A program made the translations under genes and the position numbers. DNA of 7,251 bases, taken from positions 1 through 7,251 of the forward strand of contig CAYXYS010000030.1 of the NCBI GenBank assembly GCA_964469735.1. The letters are read 5' to 3'. The stretch's first letter is position 1, and every line of letters begins with the position of its first letter. Shown here piece by piece: positions 1 through 5,803 of this stretch. Origin of the DNA: JACOYH01 sp964469735. Lineage in GTDB: Bacteria; Patescibacteriota; Minisyncoccia; Minisyncoccales; MHMH01. The notes beneath the pieces are model-generated. The model worked only from the letters and a program-made list of their open reading frames with translations, did no database searches and had not been told where the DNA came from.

Positions 1-119
1 GAATTGAGCCTGTTAGGAATCTTTGCGGCAACAAGCTGGCCAAGGAATTATTGGGCTGGGAGCCAACCGTTGATTTGCCTGAATGGTTGCCTACCTACAA
101 AAAGGAGATGGGGATATAG
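1..119 (+). CDS. C-terminal fragment of an extended SDR (sugar-nucleotide epimerase/dehydratase type), 5' truncated
   Basis: The reading frame is open from base 3 and ends at TAG 117-119, giving 38 visible residues; the rest of the gene lies before the window. The tail reads IEPVRNLCGNKLAKELLGWEP and then TVDLPEWLPTYKKEMGI. The 'N/D..KAKELLGWEP.v.L.EGL..T' pattern is the usual C-terminal signature of extended short-chain dehydrogenases acting on nucleotide sugars, such as GDP-mannose 4,6-dehydratases and NAD-dependent epimerases. The Rossmann motif and the catalytic Tyr-Lys pair are outside the window, so substrate and reaction cannot be told. The stop codon is only 2 bases before the next SDR start, and the AAAGGAG at 101-107 that probably serves the next gene lies inside this one, so the two are almost certainly co-transcribed. 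Confidence 0.75.
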   Translation, partial: IEPVRNLCGNKLAKELLGWEPTVDLPEWLPTYKKEMGI

Positions 120-121
120 TT

Positions 122-1096
122 ATGTCAGACAATAAAAAGATTTTAATAACCGGCGGAGCGGGATTCATAGGTTCTCATTTGGCAGAAAAGCTTCTTTTGG
201 AAGGGAAGGAGGTTTTTGTTTTGGACGATTTATCCACTGGCAGTTTGGAAAACATTAATCATTTGAAAGATAACGATAAATTCCATTTTACCGAAGGTTC
301 TGTTTTAGACAAGGAATTAGTTTTTGATTTGGTTTCTCAAGTTAGCGAAGTTTATCACTTGGCTGCCGCTGTCGGAGTTAAAACCGTGGTTGAAAAGCCC
401 TTGGAGTCTTTTTTAATTAATATCGACGGGACAAAGAACATTTTAGATGCCGCTGCGGATAGAAAAATTCCAGTTCTTTTAGCCTCAACGTCGGAGGTTT
501 ATGGAAAAAACGACAGCCTGCCTTTTTCAGAAGAACACGATAGGGTATACGGTTCCGCTTATCATGCCAGGTGGGGCTACGGGATGTCCAAGGGAAGCGA
601 CGAGTTTCTGGGATTGGCTTATCACCGCGAGAAAGGCTTGCCGGTAGTTATCGTCCGTTTGTTTAACGTTATCGGCCCAAGGCAGTCGGGAGCTTACGGC
701 ATGGTAGTTCCCAGATTCATCCAGCAGGCCCTAAAAGGGGAGGATATAACAGTATACGGCTCTGGGGACCAGACAAGGTGCTTTGCCTACGTAGAAGACG
801 TTATAGGGGCTCTGGCGGCCCTTATGGGAAGCTCCAAGGCCTTGGGACATATTTTTAATCTGGGTTCTGACGAGGAAATCAGCATTAACGATTTAGCGAA
901 GAAGATTATAGCTTTGACCGGCAGCAAGTCGGAAATTAAGCGCATACCTTACGCCGAGGTTTACGGCCCGGAGTTCGACGACATGCTCCACAGAAGGCCG
1001 GATTTGTCGAAGATAAAAGAAGCCATCGGGTTTAAGCCGGAATACAACCTTGAAGACAGCCTGAAAAAGATCATTGAGTATTTTCATGTCAGGTAG
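122..1096 (+). CDS. NAD(P)-dependent extended SDR, nucleotide-sugar epimerase/dehydratase/decarboxylase family
   Basis: This is a 324-residue protein, the normal length for a nucleotide-sugar SDR. The Rossmann glycine motif is TGGAGFIG at residues 10-17, followed by the acidic pair DD at 35-36 after the second strand, which suggests NAD preference. The active site is visible as STSEVYG (122-128) and YGMSK (Tyr153, Lys157). The RLFNVIGPRQ and later TRCFAYVEDV segments are typical of the substrate half. The family includes UDP-glucose 4-epimerases, UDP-glucuronate decarboxylases and 4,6-dehydratases; the exact reaction cannot be read from the sequence. ATG 122 is preferred over the in-frame ATG at 83 because it starts directly before the first strand (KKILITGG) and has AAAGGAG at 101-107 and GGGG at 110-113 upstream; the earlier start would overlap the previous gene by 37 bases. 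The last codons and the TAG form the left arm of a large inverted repeat. GC is clearly higher from about base 541 onward (near 51% by hand count, against about 39% before). Confidence 0.9.
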   Translation: MSDNKKILITGGAGFIGSHLAEKLLLEGKEVFVLDDLSTGSLENINHLKDNDKFHFTEGSVLDKELVFDLVSQVSEVYHLAAAVGVKTVVEKPLESFLINIDGTKNILDAAADRKIPVLLASTSEVYGKNDSLPFSEEHDRVYGSAYHARWGYGMSKGSDEFLGLAYHREKGLPVVIVRLFNVIGPRQSGAYGMVVPRFIQQALKGEDITVYGSGDQTRCFAYVEDVIGALAALMGSSKALGHIFNLGSDEEISINDLAKKIIALTGSKSEIKRIPYAEVYGPEFDDMLHRRPDLSKIKEAIGFKPEYNLEDSLKKIIEYFHVR

Positions 1097-1108
1097 TGAA
1101 AATTCGAC

Positions 1109-1123
1109 TGCTGCCTGGCAGCA
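1109..1123. repeat. 15-base near-perfect palindrome in the loop (possible operator or inner hairpin)
   Basis: TGCTGCC-T-GGCAGCA is a perfect 7-base inverted repeat around one central base. It directly follows the left arm of the larger stem and directly precedes a TATAAT. As DNA it has the size and symmetry of a dimeric regulator site. As RNA it would form a short hairpin stacked on the large stem, although a loop of one base would open to about five. Function is not shown by the sequence. Confidence 0.55.
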
Positions 1124-1124
1124 A

Positions 1125-1130
1125 TATAAT
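1125..1130 (+). promoter_or_regulatory. Candidate -10 element (TATAAT) of an internal promoter
   Basis: This is an exact match to the bacterial sigma70-type -10 consensus, in the only gap of the operon. No convincing -35 hexamer lies 16-18 bases upstream: the sequence there (TTCGAC at 1103-1108) matches TTGACA poorly and the spacer is filled by the palindrome. If used, transcription would start near 1136-1138, leaving a leader of only about 23 bases before the deacetylase ATG and losing the left arm of the large stem. A chance match in A/T-rich DNA is quite possible. Confidence 0.3.
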
Positions 1131-1159
1131 TAAAAAATGTCGAATTTCTACTACCTGAT

Positions 1160-1900
1160 ATGTCCAGAAATAAGTCATGTTTTGTCTCAATAGACGTAGA
1201 GCACGATTTGAGAGACGGGGAGAGAACTTTTGCAGGAGTTGAAAATCTGAACAGGCTTTTAAGCCTGTTTAAAAAATATAATATCTCGGCCACTCTTTTT
1301 GTCACCGGCGAAGTTCTTGAGAAATACAGAAATTTGGCAGAAAACTGGAGCCGGAATTACGAAATCTCCTGCCACGCATATACTCACCGCTACTGGAACA
1401 CTTTAAATGAAAAAGAGCGCGAAGAGGAACTGCAAAAATTCTTAGAGCTCTACCAGTCAATTTTTCAATCAAAACCCCTCGGATTTAGAGCCCCTTCTCA
1501 TATCATCGATGAAGAGGGGTTGAGGCTTTTGGAAGAAAAAGGATTCTTATACGACTCCAGTATCGTTCCCCATTATCCTCCTTTTAAAAAATACAGGGGT
1601 TACACTGGCAAAGCACCCCTTTCTCCTTATAAACTTTCTGGAGGCAAGCTGCTTGAAATTCCCAATTCCGGCCAATTATTAGGACTGCCTTTGGCTGGGA
1701 CCTGGATTAGAAAGCTGCCTTTAGCAGTTTATAAATTCCTGTTCTTTGTCCGCAAGCCCCGTTTTCTTTCTTTAAGCATGCACTCCTGGGATTCCCTTCA
1801 TGCTGACTTCTATTGGAAGCTGGAAGAGATTATAAAAATACTAAAGAAGAATAATTATACCTTTTTGAATGGAAAACAAATTCTCGAAAATAGAGGATAG
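1160..1900 (+). CDS. NodB-type polysaccharide deacetylase (carbohydrate esterase family 4-like)
   Basis: This 246-residue protein carries the motifs of the NodB/CE4 fold in order: SIDVEHD near the N-terminus (Asp12 as the likely metal/catalytic aspartate), CHAYTH with His72 and His76 as metal ligands, GFRAPSH (Arg110, Pro112), FLYDSS at 129-134 and SMHSWD with His208 near the end. The family removes N- or O-acetyl groups from glycans using a divalent metal; the acceptor here is unknown. No signal peptide or transmembrane anchor is visible, so it may act in the cytoplasm on a lipid-linked or nucleotide-linked glycan, or be exported by other means. ATG 1160 is the only possible start: in-frame TAA is at 1127-1129 and there is no NTG codon between. 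It has no Shine-Dalgarno sequence and sits at the end of the right arm of the long inverted repeat. Its last 32 bases overlap the next gene. Confidence 0.9.
   Translation: MSRNKSCFVSIDVEHDLRDGERTFAGVENLNRLLSLFKKYNISATLFVTGEVLEKYRNLAENWSRNYEISCHAYTHRYWNTLNEKEREEELQKFLELYQSIFQSKPLGFRAPSHIIDEEGLRLLEEKGFLYDSSIVPHYPPFKKYRGYTGKAPLSPYKLSGGKLLEIPNSGQLLGLPLAGTWIRKLPLAVYKFLFFVRKPRFLSLSMHSWDSLHADFYWKLEEIIKILKKNNYTFLNGKQILENRG
1250..1269. repeat. 9-bp inverted repeat inside the deacetylase coding region
   Basis: AACAGGCTT at 1250-1258 and AAGCCTGTT at 1261-1269 are exact reverse complements separated by TT. The site lies about 90 bases after the deacetylase start, at codons 31-37 (N-R-L-L-S-L-F). It could form an mRNA hairpin with an opened loop. 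There is no T-run after it on the + strand, so a terminator is not supported. It may be chance. Confidence 0.4.
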
Positions 1901-2822
1901 GGAAAAATGGCAGAAACTATTGGATAAAGCTCTGTTTAAAACTTTTTTCCATAACATAGAATGGGAGGAGTTTTTAGAGTCTCATTTTAAGTGGCTGAAG
2001 TTCGAGCGCTATTTATATAAAGACGAGGCTATGCTGTCTTTAGCCAGAGTTGGAGACAAGCTGGTTTCCCACCCTTTTTGCGAATACGGCGGACCCTTGC
2101 CTTTGCAAGAAAAAATAGATTTTAATCAGTTTCAGGATGGCATATTATCCGAGATTAAGGGCCGAGTTAGAATAAGCTTTCATCCCCAAATCCTTAGTTT
2201 TTTTGAAGGTGCGGTTGATGGTGGAAAGTCCGAAAGAGTTTCTTATTTCCTGGAGGGGCAGCCGGATTTTAAAAAATCCGTACGCTATGAAATTAAAAAA
2301 GCGGGAGAGCGGGGGGTTCAGGTTAAGGAATGTGCGAACAAAGGAGAATTAGAAAGTTTTTACCGCATTTACCTTAAAAGCGCTAAAAAGCACAAGGTGC
2401 CGGCCTATCCGATATCTTTCTTTAGATACTTCTTAAAATCCGCTGATTCAACGCTAGTTCTGGCGTTGTTTGAAAATAAGGTTATTGCCGGCAGCGTATT
2501 CCTTTATTACGATAACTTTGTTCATTATTTCCAGAACGCAGCAGATGAGAGATATAAAAAAACCGGAGCAAATTATTTGATTCTGCAGAAAGAAATCCAA
2601 AATAAAGGAGATAAAATATTTGATTTCGGGGGGACGAGGAGGGGTTCTTCCTTGGAAGTTTTCAAGAAGGCCTGGGGAGCGAAAGAACGCCCTATTTTGG
2701 AAATAAGCAATTATCCCGCCGGTTCCAGCCTCAAGAAATCCAAACTAAGAAGCGTCTACGGTTTTTTGCCCGTATTTTTGATTAGGATAATCAGCCCTTG
2801 TTTATTGAAATATAAGGCATGA
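1869..2822 (+). CDS. FemAB/GNAT-like acyl or aminoacyl transferase
   Basis: The 317-residue protein has the two-part look of the FemAB-like/GNAT (Acetyltransf_6) group. An N-terminal part contains TFFHNIEW (25-32) and the conserved EYGGPLP (72-78). A C-terminal GNAT-like half runs from about residue 134 to 275, with AYPISFFRYF (179-188), HYFQNAADERYKKTGANYL (219-237) and FDFGGTRRG (251-259) followed by EVFKKAWGA. FemAB members transfer amino acids from aminoacyl-tRNA to peptidoglycan, and relatives occur in exopolysaccharide loci with deacetylases; the donor here is unknown. The C-terminus, GFLPVFLIRIISPCLLKYKA, is hydrophobic with basic residues and could touch the membrane. ATG 1869 is kept because REKW..FFH..EW lies near the N-terminus as usual. 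It overlaps the deacetylase by 32 bases and has no clear Shine-Dalgarno sequence, which suggests re-initiation from the gene before. The next gene starts in an ATGA overlap. Confidence 0.8.
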   Translation: MENKFSKIEDREKWQKLLDKALFKTFFHNIEWEEFLESHFKWLKFERYLYKDEAMLSLARVGDKLVSHPFCEYGGPLPLQEKIDFNQFQDGILSEIKGRVRISFHPQILSFFEGAVDGGKSERVSYFLEGQPDFKKSVRYEIKKAGERGVQVKECANKGELESFYRIYLKSAKKHKVPAYPISFFRYFLKSADSTLVLALFENKVIAGSVFLYYDNFVHYFQNAADERYKKTGANYLILQKEIQNKGDKIFDFGGTRRGSSLEVFKKAWGAKERPILEISNYPAGSSLKKSKLRSVYGFLPVFLIRIISPCLLKYKA

Positions 2823-3541
2823 ATAATTTAGATACCTACGATCAAAGAAAACAGAAATGGGAAGAGAAGAATACGATATATAATCCCGACTCTACTAGGC
2901 AGGCAACCTTTTTGCTTACAGTCAAAAATACATTAGAGCTTTTAGGCTTCATAAGAACCGGAAAGATATTGGATATTGGTTGTGGTTTCGGGGAGATAGA
3001 TATATTATTGGCCGAAAATACCGATTTCCATATTACCGGCGTTGATATTTCCAAGAATGCCTTGGATATATTTAGTAGAAAAATACAGGAGAAAGGATTG
3101 TCTGAACGAATCAACATAGAAGAAGGCGATGTTTATAATTTAAAATATCCGGATAATTCATTTGATGTCATTTTAAGTTTTGGTTATGTTTCCGCCGCAA
3201 CATACCGGGGAGTTCAAAAGGAGGTATCCAGAGTTTTAAAACCCGGCGGAATTTTGGTGTGTGATTTTATAAATCCCCTCTCTCTTTATAAAATCCTCAA
3301 TACCATTAAAAGGAGGGTAGTGGGTAAAAGGACCCCTTATTCTATCAGTTTGTCTGGTATTTGCAGGGAATTTGATGGAAATAACCTTGTTTTGAAAGAA
3401 CAGCGTTTTTTTAATACTTATCCTCCCTTACATTGGGCGGTGCCGGTAAAAATATTTTTATTATTCGAAAACACTATCGGTAAAATTCTCGGGAGATTAT
3501 TAGGTCGGGTGAGGTTGGTTAGCTTCCAAAAGAAAAAGTAA
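2819..3541 (+). CDS. Class I SAM-dependent methyltransferase
   Basis: This 240-residue protein shows the class I Rossmann methyltransferase motifs: motif I ILDIGCGFGE (50-59), the acidic residue after strand 2 in GVDIS (Asp76), EGDVYNL (102-108) giving the adenine-side Asp104, the strand-4 segment SFDVILSFG (114-122) and RVLKPGG (138-144). It resembles the Methyltransf_11/25 group. The substrate cannot be told; in this setting an O- or N-methylation of a sugar or lipid-linked glycan is likely. The last 40 or so residues contain a hydrophobic-basic stretch (VPVKIFLLF, then GKILGRLLGRVRLV) and end in KKK, which may bind membrane surfaces. The ATGA overlap with the FemAB-like gene implies coupled translation. 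The stop is 4 bases before the next ATG. Confidence 0.88.
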   Translation: MNNLDTYDQRKQKWEEKNTIYNPDSTRQATFLLTVKNTLELLGFIRTGKILDIGCGFGEIDILLAENTDFHITGVDISKNALDIFSRKIQEKGLSERINIEEGDVYNLKYPDNSFDVILSFGYVSAATYRGVQKEVSRVLKPGGILVCDFINPLSLYKILNTIKRRVVGKRTPYSISLSGICREFDGNNLVLKEQRFFNTYPPLHWAVPVKIFLLFENTIGKILGRLLGRVRLVSFQKKK

Positions 3542-3545
3542 TTTT

Positions 3546-4682
3546 ATGTATTTCGTTCATCCCCAAATACAATTAAAGAATCTGATCAAGGCTAAATTGT
3601 CGTTGGTAAGGCCTGTTAGCGAAAAGCACTTGAAAGATCGGCTGGGAGATTATTTCCCCGGCAAGCAAATAGTCTTTACCGATATGGGACGGTCTGCTTT
3701 CAAGGTTATTTTAGATAAGCTGGATTTAAGAGGTTCGGAGGTTATAATGCCAGCTTACATCTGCGACATCTTCCATCCGATTCTTAAGGAATACAAAATA
3801 AAGCCTATTTTCGTAGATATAGATGTCGGCACTTTTCACGTAAAGCTTGATGAAATAGAAAAAAAGGTTACCCCGGAAACAAAGGCTATCCTTGTTTGCC
3901 ACACCTACGGATTGACTTTGAATATGGAGCCAATATTGTCTTTTGCCCAAAAGCACAATTTAAGAGTCATTGAAGATTGCGCTCACGCTTTCGGGGCTAA
4001 AGTCGGAGATTCATATGCGGGCAATTTCGGAGACGTGGCCTTTTTCAGTTTGTACAAGCAATTTCCTTCATTGAGGGGCGGTATGCTGGTTTGCCCCAAA
4101 GAATGGGAAGTGTCTTTGCCGAAAACTTCGTTTAATTTTAGGGATTTGATTTCCTTTTTAAACTGCTTTACCGTCCTCGCTTTTATTTTCAAGAAGTTTG
4201 GGTCTAGTGTTGCCGGAAAAGTAGTAAGGAAGGAAAAGCTTCCGGAGGCCGGGGGGATAAACAGGGCTTCTTTGCGCTTGTTTTACGATTTCTTAGACGA
4301 TTTTGAAAAGTCGCTGCAAAAGAGAAAAGAATCAGCGCTCTTTTTTCAGGAGAAGATAAAAGAATTGGGATTCGAAGTTCAAAACAATGGCAGCAATGTT
4401 TTTTGCTATCTTTCCGTTCTAGCGCCGGAAAATTTAAAAGATAAAAGGCATGATATTGTAAAAAGGTTAAGAAGATACGGAGTTTTCTGCACCAGGATAT
4501 GGCACACACCCATTATTCTTAACGAGGAAGTCCAGAAAGATTATGATTTCAATCTGAAGGATTTTCCCAACACCATCAACGCGGCAAAGAGGGTTATAAA
4601 CTTTCCGTTGCAGAACTATTACAAGAAAAGGGATATGGAAAAAATAGTTAAATCTACAGCTAAAGTTTTGAAAGAGTTATGA
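3546..4682 (+). CDS. DegT/DnrJ/EryC1/StrS-family PLP-dependent sugar aminotransferase
   Basis: The 378-residue protein follows the DegT family plan (fold type I PLP enzymes that aminate keto nucleotide sugars). Visible are TDMGRSAFKVIL (45-56) at the cofactor phosphate loop, GSEVIMPAYIC (63-73), PIFVDIDVGTF (87-97), KAILVCHTYG (113-122), VIEDCAHAFGA (141-151) with Asp144 expected to contact the pyridine nitrogen, and FGDVAFFSLYKQFPSLRGGM (161-180) with Lys171 as the predicted Schiff-base lysine. About 40 residues precede the core, a little more than in short members. The C-terminal WHTPIILNE region fits the substrate-side domain. The product is probably an amino sugar nucleotide, which would give the amine for acylation by neighbouring enzymes; substrate and position are not readable. 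ATG 3546 follows the methyltransferase stop by 4 bases with only a weak purine run (AGAAAAAG) upstream. The stop overlaps the next start as ATGA. Confidence 0.87.
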   Translation: MYFVHPQIQLKNLIKAKLSLVRPVSEKHLKDRLGDYFPGKQIVFTDMGRSAFKVILDKLDLRGSEVIMPAYICDIFHPILKEYKIKPIFVDIDVGTFHVKLDEIEKKVTPETKAILVCHTYGLTLNMEPILSFAQKHNLRVIEDCAHAFGAKVGDSYAGNFGDVAFFSLYKQFPSLRGGMLVCPKEWEVSLPKTSFNFRDLISFLNCFTVLAFIFKKFGSSVAGKVVRKEKLPEAGGINRASLRLFYDFLDDFEKSLQKRKESALFFQEKIKELGFEVQNNGSNVFCYLSVLAPENLKDKRHDIVKRLRRYGVFCTRIWHTPIILNEEVQKDYDFNLKDFPNTINAAKRVINFPLQNYYKKRDMEKIVKSTAKVLKEL

Positions 4683-5803
4683 AAGTTTTAATGCCTGTTT
4701 TGCATTATTCTCCCGTGATAGGGGGGCTGGAAACCTGGACCGAGAATATCGCCAAAAGGCTTTCTAAAAAGGAAGAGGTTTTTGTGGTTACGGGGAGGGT
4801 TTCCGATCAGCCATATGCAGAAACGAAGAACGGAGTAAATGTTTTCCGAACATCTTTATTTTCTCTTAAAAACCTTTCTTACTCTTCTCCTCTGTATGTT
4901 TTTTCCGCCCTCCCATTTATCTTTTTAAAATCATTTTTTTTGATTAAAAAAGAAAAGATTCAATTATTGCACTGCCAGGGATTATTAAGCGCTATTTTGG
5001 GCTGGTGCCTAAAAAGATTAATAGGCATCCCCTATATCGTTACCGTTCAGAGTTTGGAAAAAAAAGGATTTTGGGAAAAGCTAGCTTACAAAAATGCTGC
5101 CTTTTGTATTGCTGCCAGCTCGGCCGTGAAAGAATATTTTCAGGGCCTGGAGATTAAGAATGTTGCAGTTATTCCTAACGGTATTGATTTAAAGCGCTTT
5201 GAAAAATTGAATCGTCAGGAGGCCCGGAATAAATTGGGCTTAAATGGTGAATTCGCCATAATGACCGTAGCTCGTTTTGAAAAAAGGAAGGGCTTGGAAT
5301 TTTTAATTAGAGCCTTGCCGGAGCTGAACTTTCCCTTTGTTTGTTTTTTAGTGGGAGACGGAGAGGAGAGGGGCAATCTGGAGAATTTAAGTAAAAACCT
5401 GGGAGTCAGTGATAAGGTTAAGTTCTTGGGCCAGATAGAGAATAAAAAAATTCCCGAATATCTTTCTGCCGCCGATTGTTTTATTTTGCCTTCTTTGGAA
5501 GAGGGTTTTGGCATAGTTGTCTTGGAGGCTCAGGCTGCCGGTTTGCCGGTAATCGGCACCAATGTCGGAGGAATAAAAGATATTATTGAAGACGGCAGGA
5601 CCGGTCTTTTGGTGGAGCCGGCCGATCCTAAAGCTCTGGCTGAGGCAATTGCTAAAGTTTATTCCGGCCAAGAATTCATCAAACCGGATTTAGAAAAATA
5701 CGACTGGGATAAAATCACGGAAAAAGTTTATGACATCTATCAAAAAGTACTTGCCCCGTTAGAAATTACCAAATTAACGAGCAATAAGAGTGAATTATTA
5801 TGA
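4679..5803 (+). CDS. GT4-family glycosyltransferase (GT-B fold)
   Basis: This 374-residue protein has a typical GT-B length and both halves. The N-terminal half opens with MKVLMPVLHYSPVIGGLETW, containing the glycine-rich GG loop (15-16). The C-terminal half contains VIPNGIDLKRF (164-174), VARFEKRKGLEFL (197-209) with Arg199 and Lys204 at the usual donor phosphate positions, FLVGDGEER (223-231), and the EX7E pair Glu275 and Glu283 in EEGFGIVVLE, followed by GLPVIGTNVGG. The family moves a sugar from a nucleotide donor with retention of configuration, here probably to a lipid-linked or growing surface glycan on the cytoplasmic side. A hydrophobic region around residues 71-89 may help membrane association. 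The start overlaps the aminotransferase stop as ATGA with AAAGAG just upstream. Eight T residues at 4934-4941 and the following A-run are intact in frame. Confidence 0.92.
   Translation: MKVLMPVLHYSPVIGGLETWTENIAKRLSKKEEVFVVTGRVSDQPYAETKNGVNVFRTSLFSLKNLSYSSPLYVFSALPFIFLKSFFLIKKEKIQLLHCQGLLSAILGWCLKRLIGIPYIVTVQSLEKKGFWEKLAYKNAAFCIAASSAVKEYFQGLEIKNVAVIPNGIDLKRFEKLNRQEARNKLGLNGEFAIMTVARFEKRKGLEFLIRALPELNFPFVCFLVGDGEERGNLENLSKNLGVSDKVKFLGQIENKKIPEYLSAADCFILPSLEEGFGIVVLEAQAAGLPVIGTNVGGIKDIIEDGRTGLLVEPADPKALAEAIAKVYSGQEFIKPDLEKYDWDKITEKVYDIYQKVLAPLEITKLTSNKSELL

Larger units (their letters stand above)
1085..1162 (+). promoter_or_regulatory. Long imperfect inverted repeat joining SDR stop and deacetylase start codons
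   Basis: Left arm 1085-1108 and right arm 1139-1162 pair over 24 positions: 21 Watson-Crick pairs, two G-U pairs (1088/1159 and 1098/1149) and one A/C mismatch (1099/1148). The left arm contains the SDR stop codon TAG (1094-1096); the right arm ends exactly with the deacetylase ATG (1160-1162). The loop, 1109-1138, holds a smaller hairpin and then an A/T-rich run. In RNA this would bury the deacetylase start until something opens the stem; a ribosome stopping at the SDR TAG would cover most of the left arm, so translational coupling is one reading. A MITE-like or REP-like element is another, but no target-site duplication is visible. There is no T-run after either stem, so it is not an intrinsic terminator. 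Confidence 0.7.

Noticed and set aside
83..121. Earlier in-frame ATG at 83 that would lengthen the SDR by 13 residues
   Set aside because: It lies inside the upstream SDR tail, adds residues before the first Rossmann strand that are not expected, and the ribosome-binding-like AAAGGAG and GGGG lie after it and before ATG 122.
1085..1138. Intrinsic terminator between the SDR and deacetylase genes
   Set aside because: The inner hairpin is followed by AATATAATTAAAAAAT and the large stem by coding sequence; neither has a U-run on the + strand.
1085..1162. Integron attC site
   Set aside because: The arms show imperfect pairing but lack the RYYYAAC and GTTRRRY core sites, and no integrase or cassette arrangement is present.
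1137..1193. 18-codon reading frame from ATG 1137 to TAG 1191-1193 overlapping the deacetylase start (possible leader peptide)
   Set aside because: It has no Shine-Dalgarno sequence, no run of regulatory codons and a different frame from the deacetylase. It would only be translated if a transcript started almost exactly at its ATG, for which there is no evidence.
2263..2280. 8-bp inverted repeat CGGATTTT/AAAATCCG in the FemAB-like gene
   Set aside because: It is mostly A/T, has a 2-base loop and lies in mid-gene over a D-F-K-K-S run; chance is the simplest explanation.
4934..4951. T8 and A6 runs in the GT4 gene as a possible programmed frameshift or sequencing error
   Set aside because: The reading frame stays open with the normal GT-B layout on both sides, and the two shifted frames offer no sensible product.
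893..5671. Several minus-strand open frames of 64-101 codons across the cluster
   Set aside because: All lie opposite well-supported genes, show no recognisable domain and have no separate promoter or ribosome site; they look like shadows.
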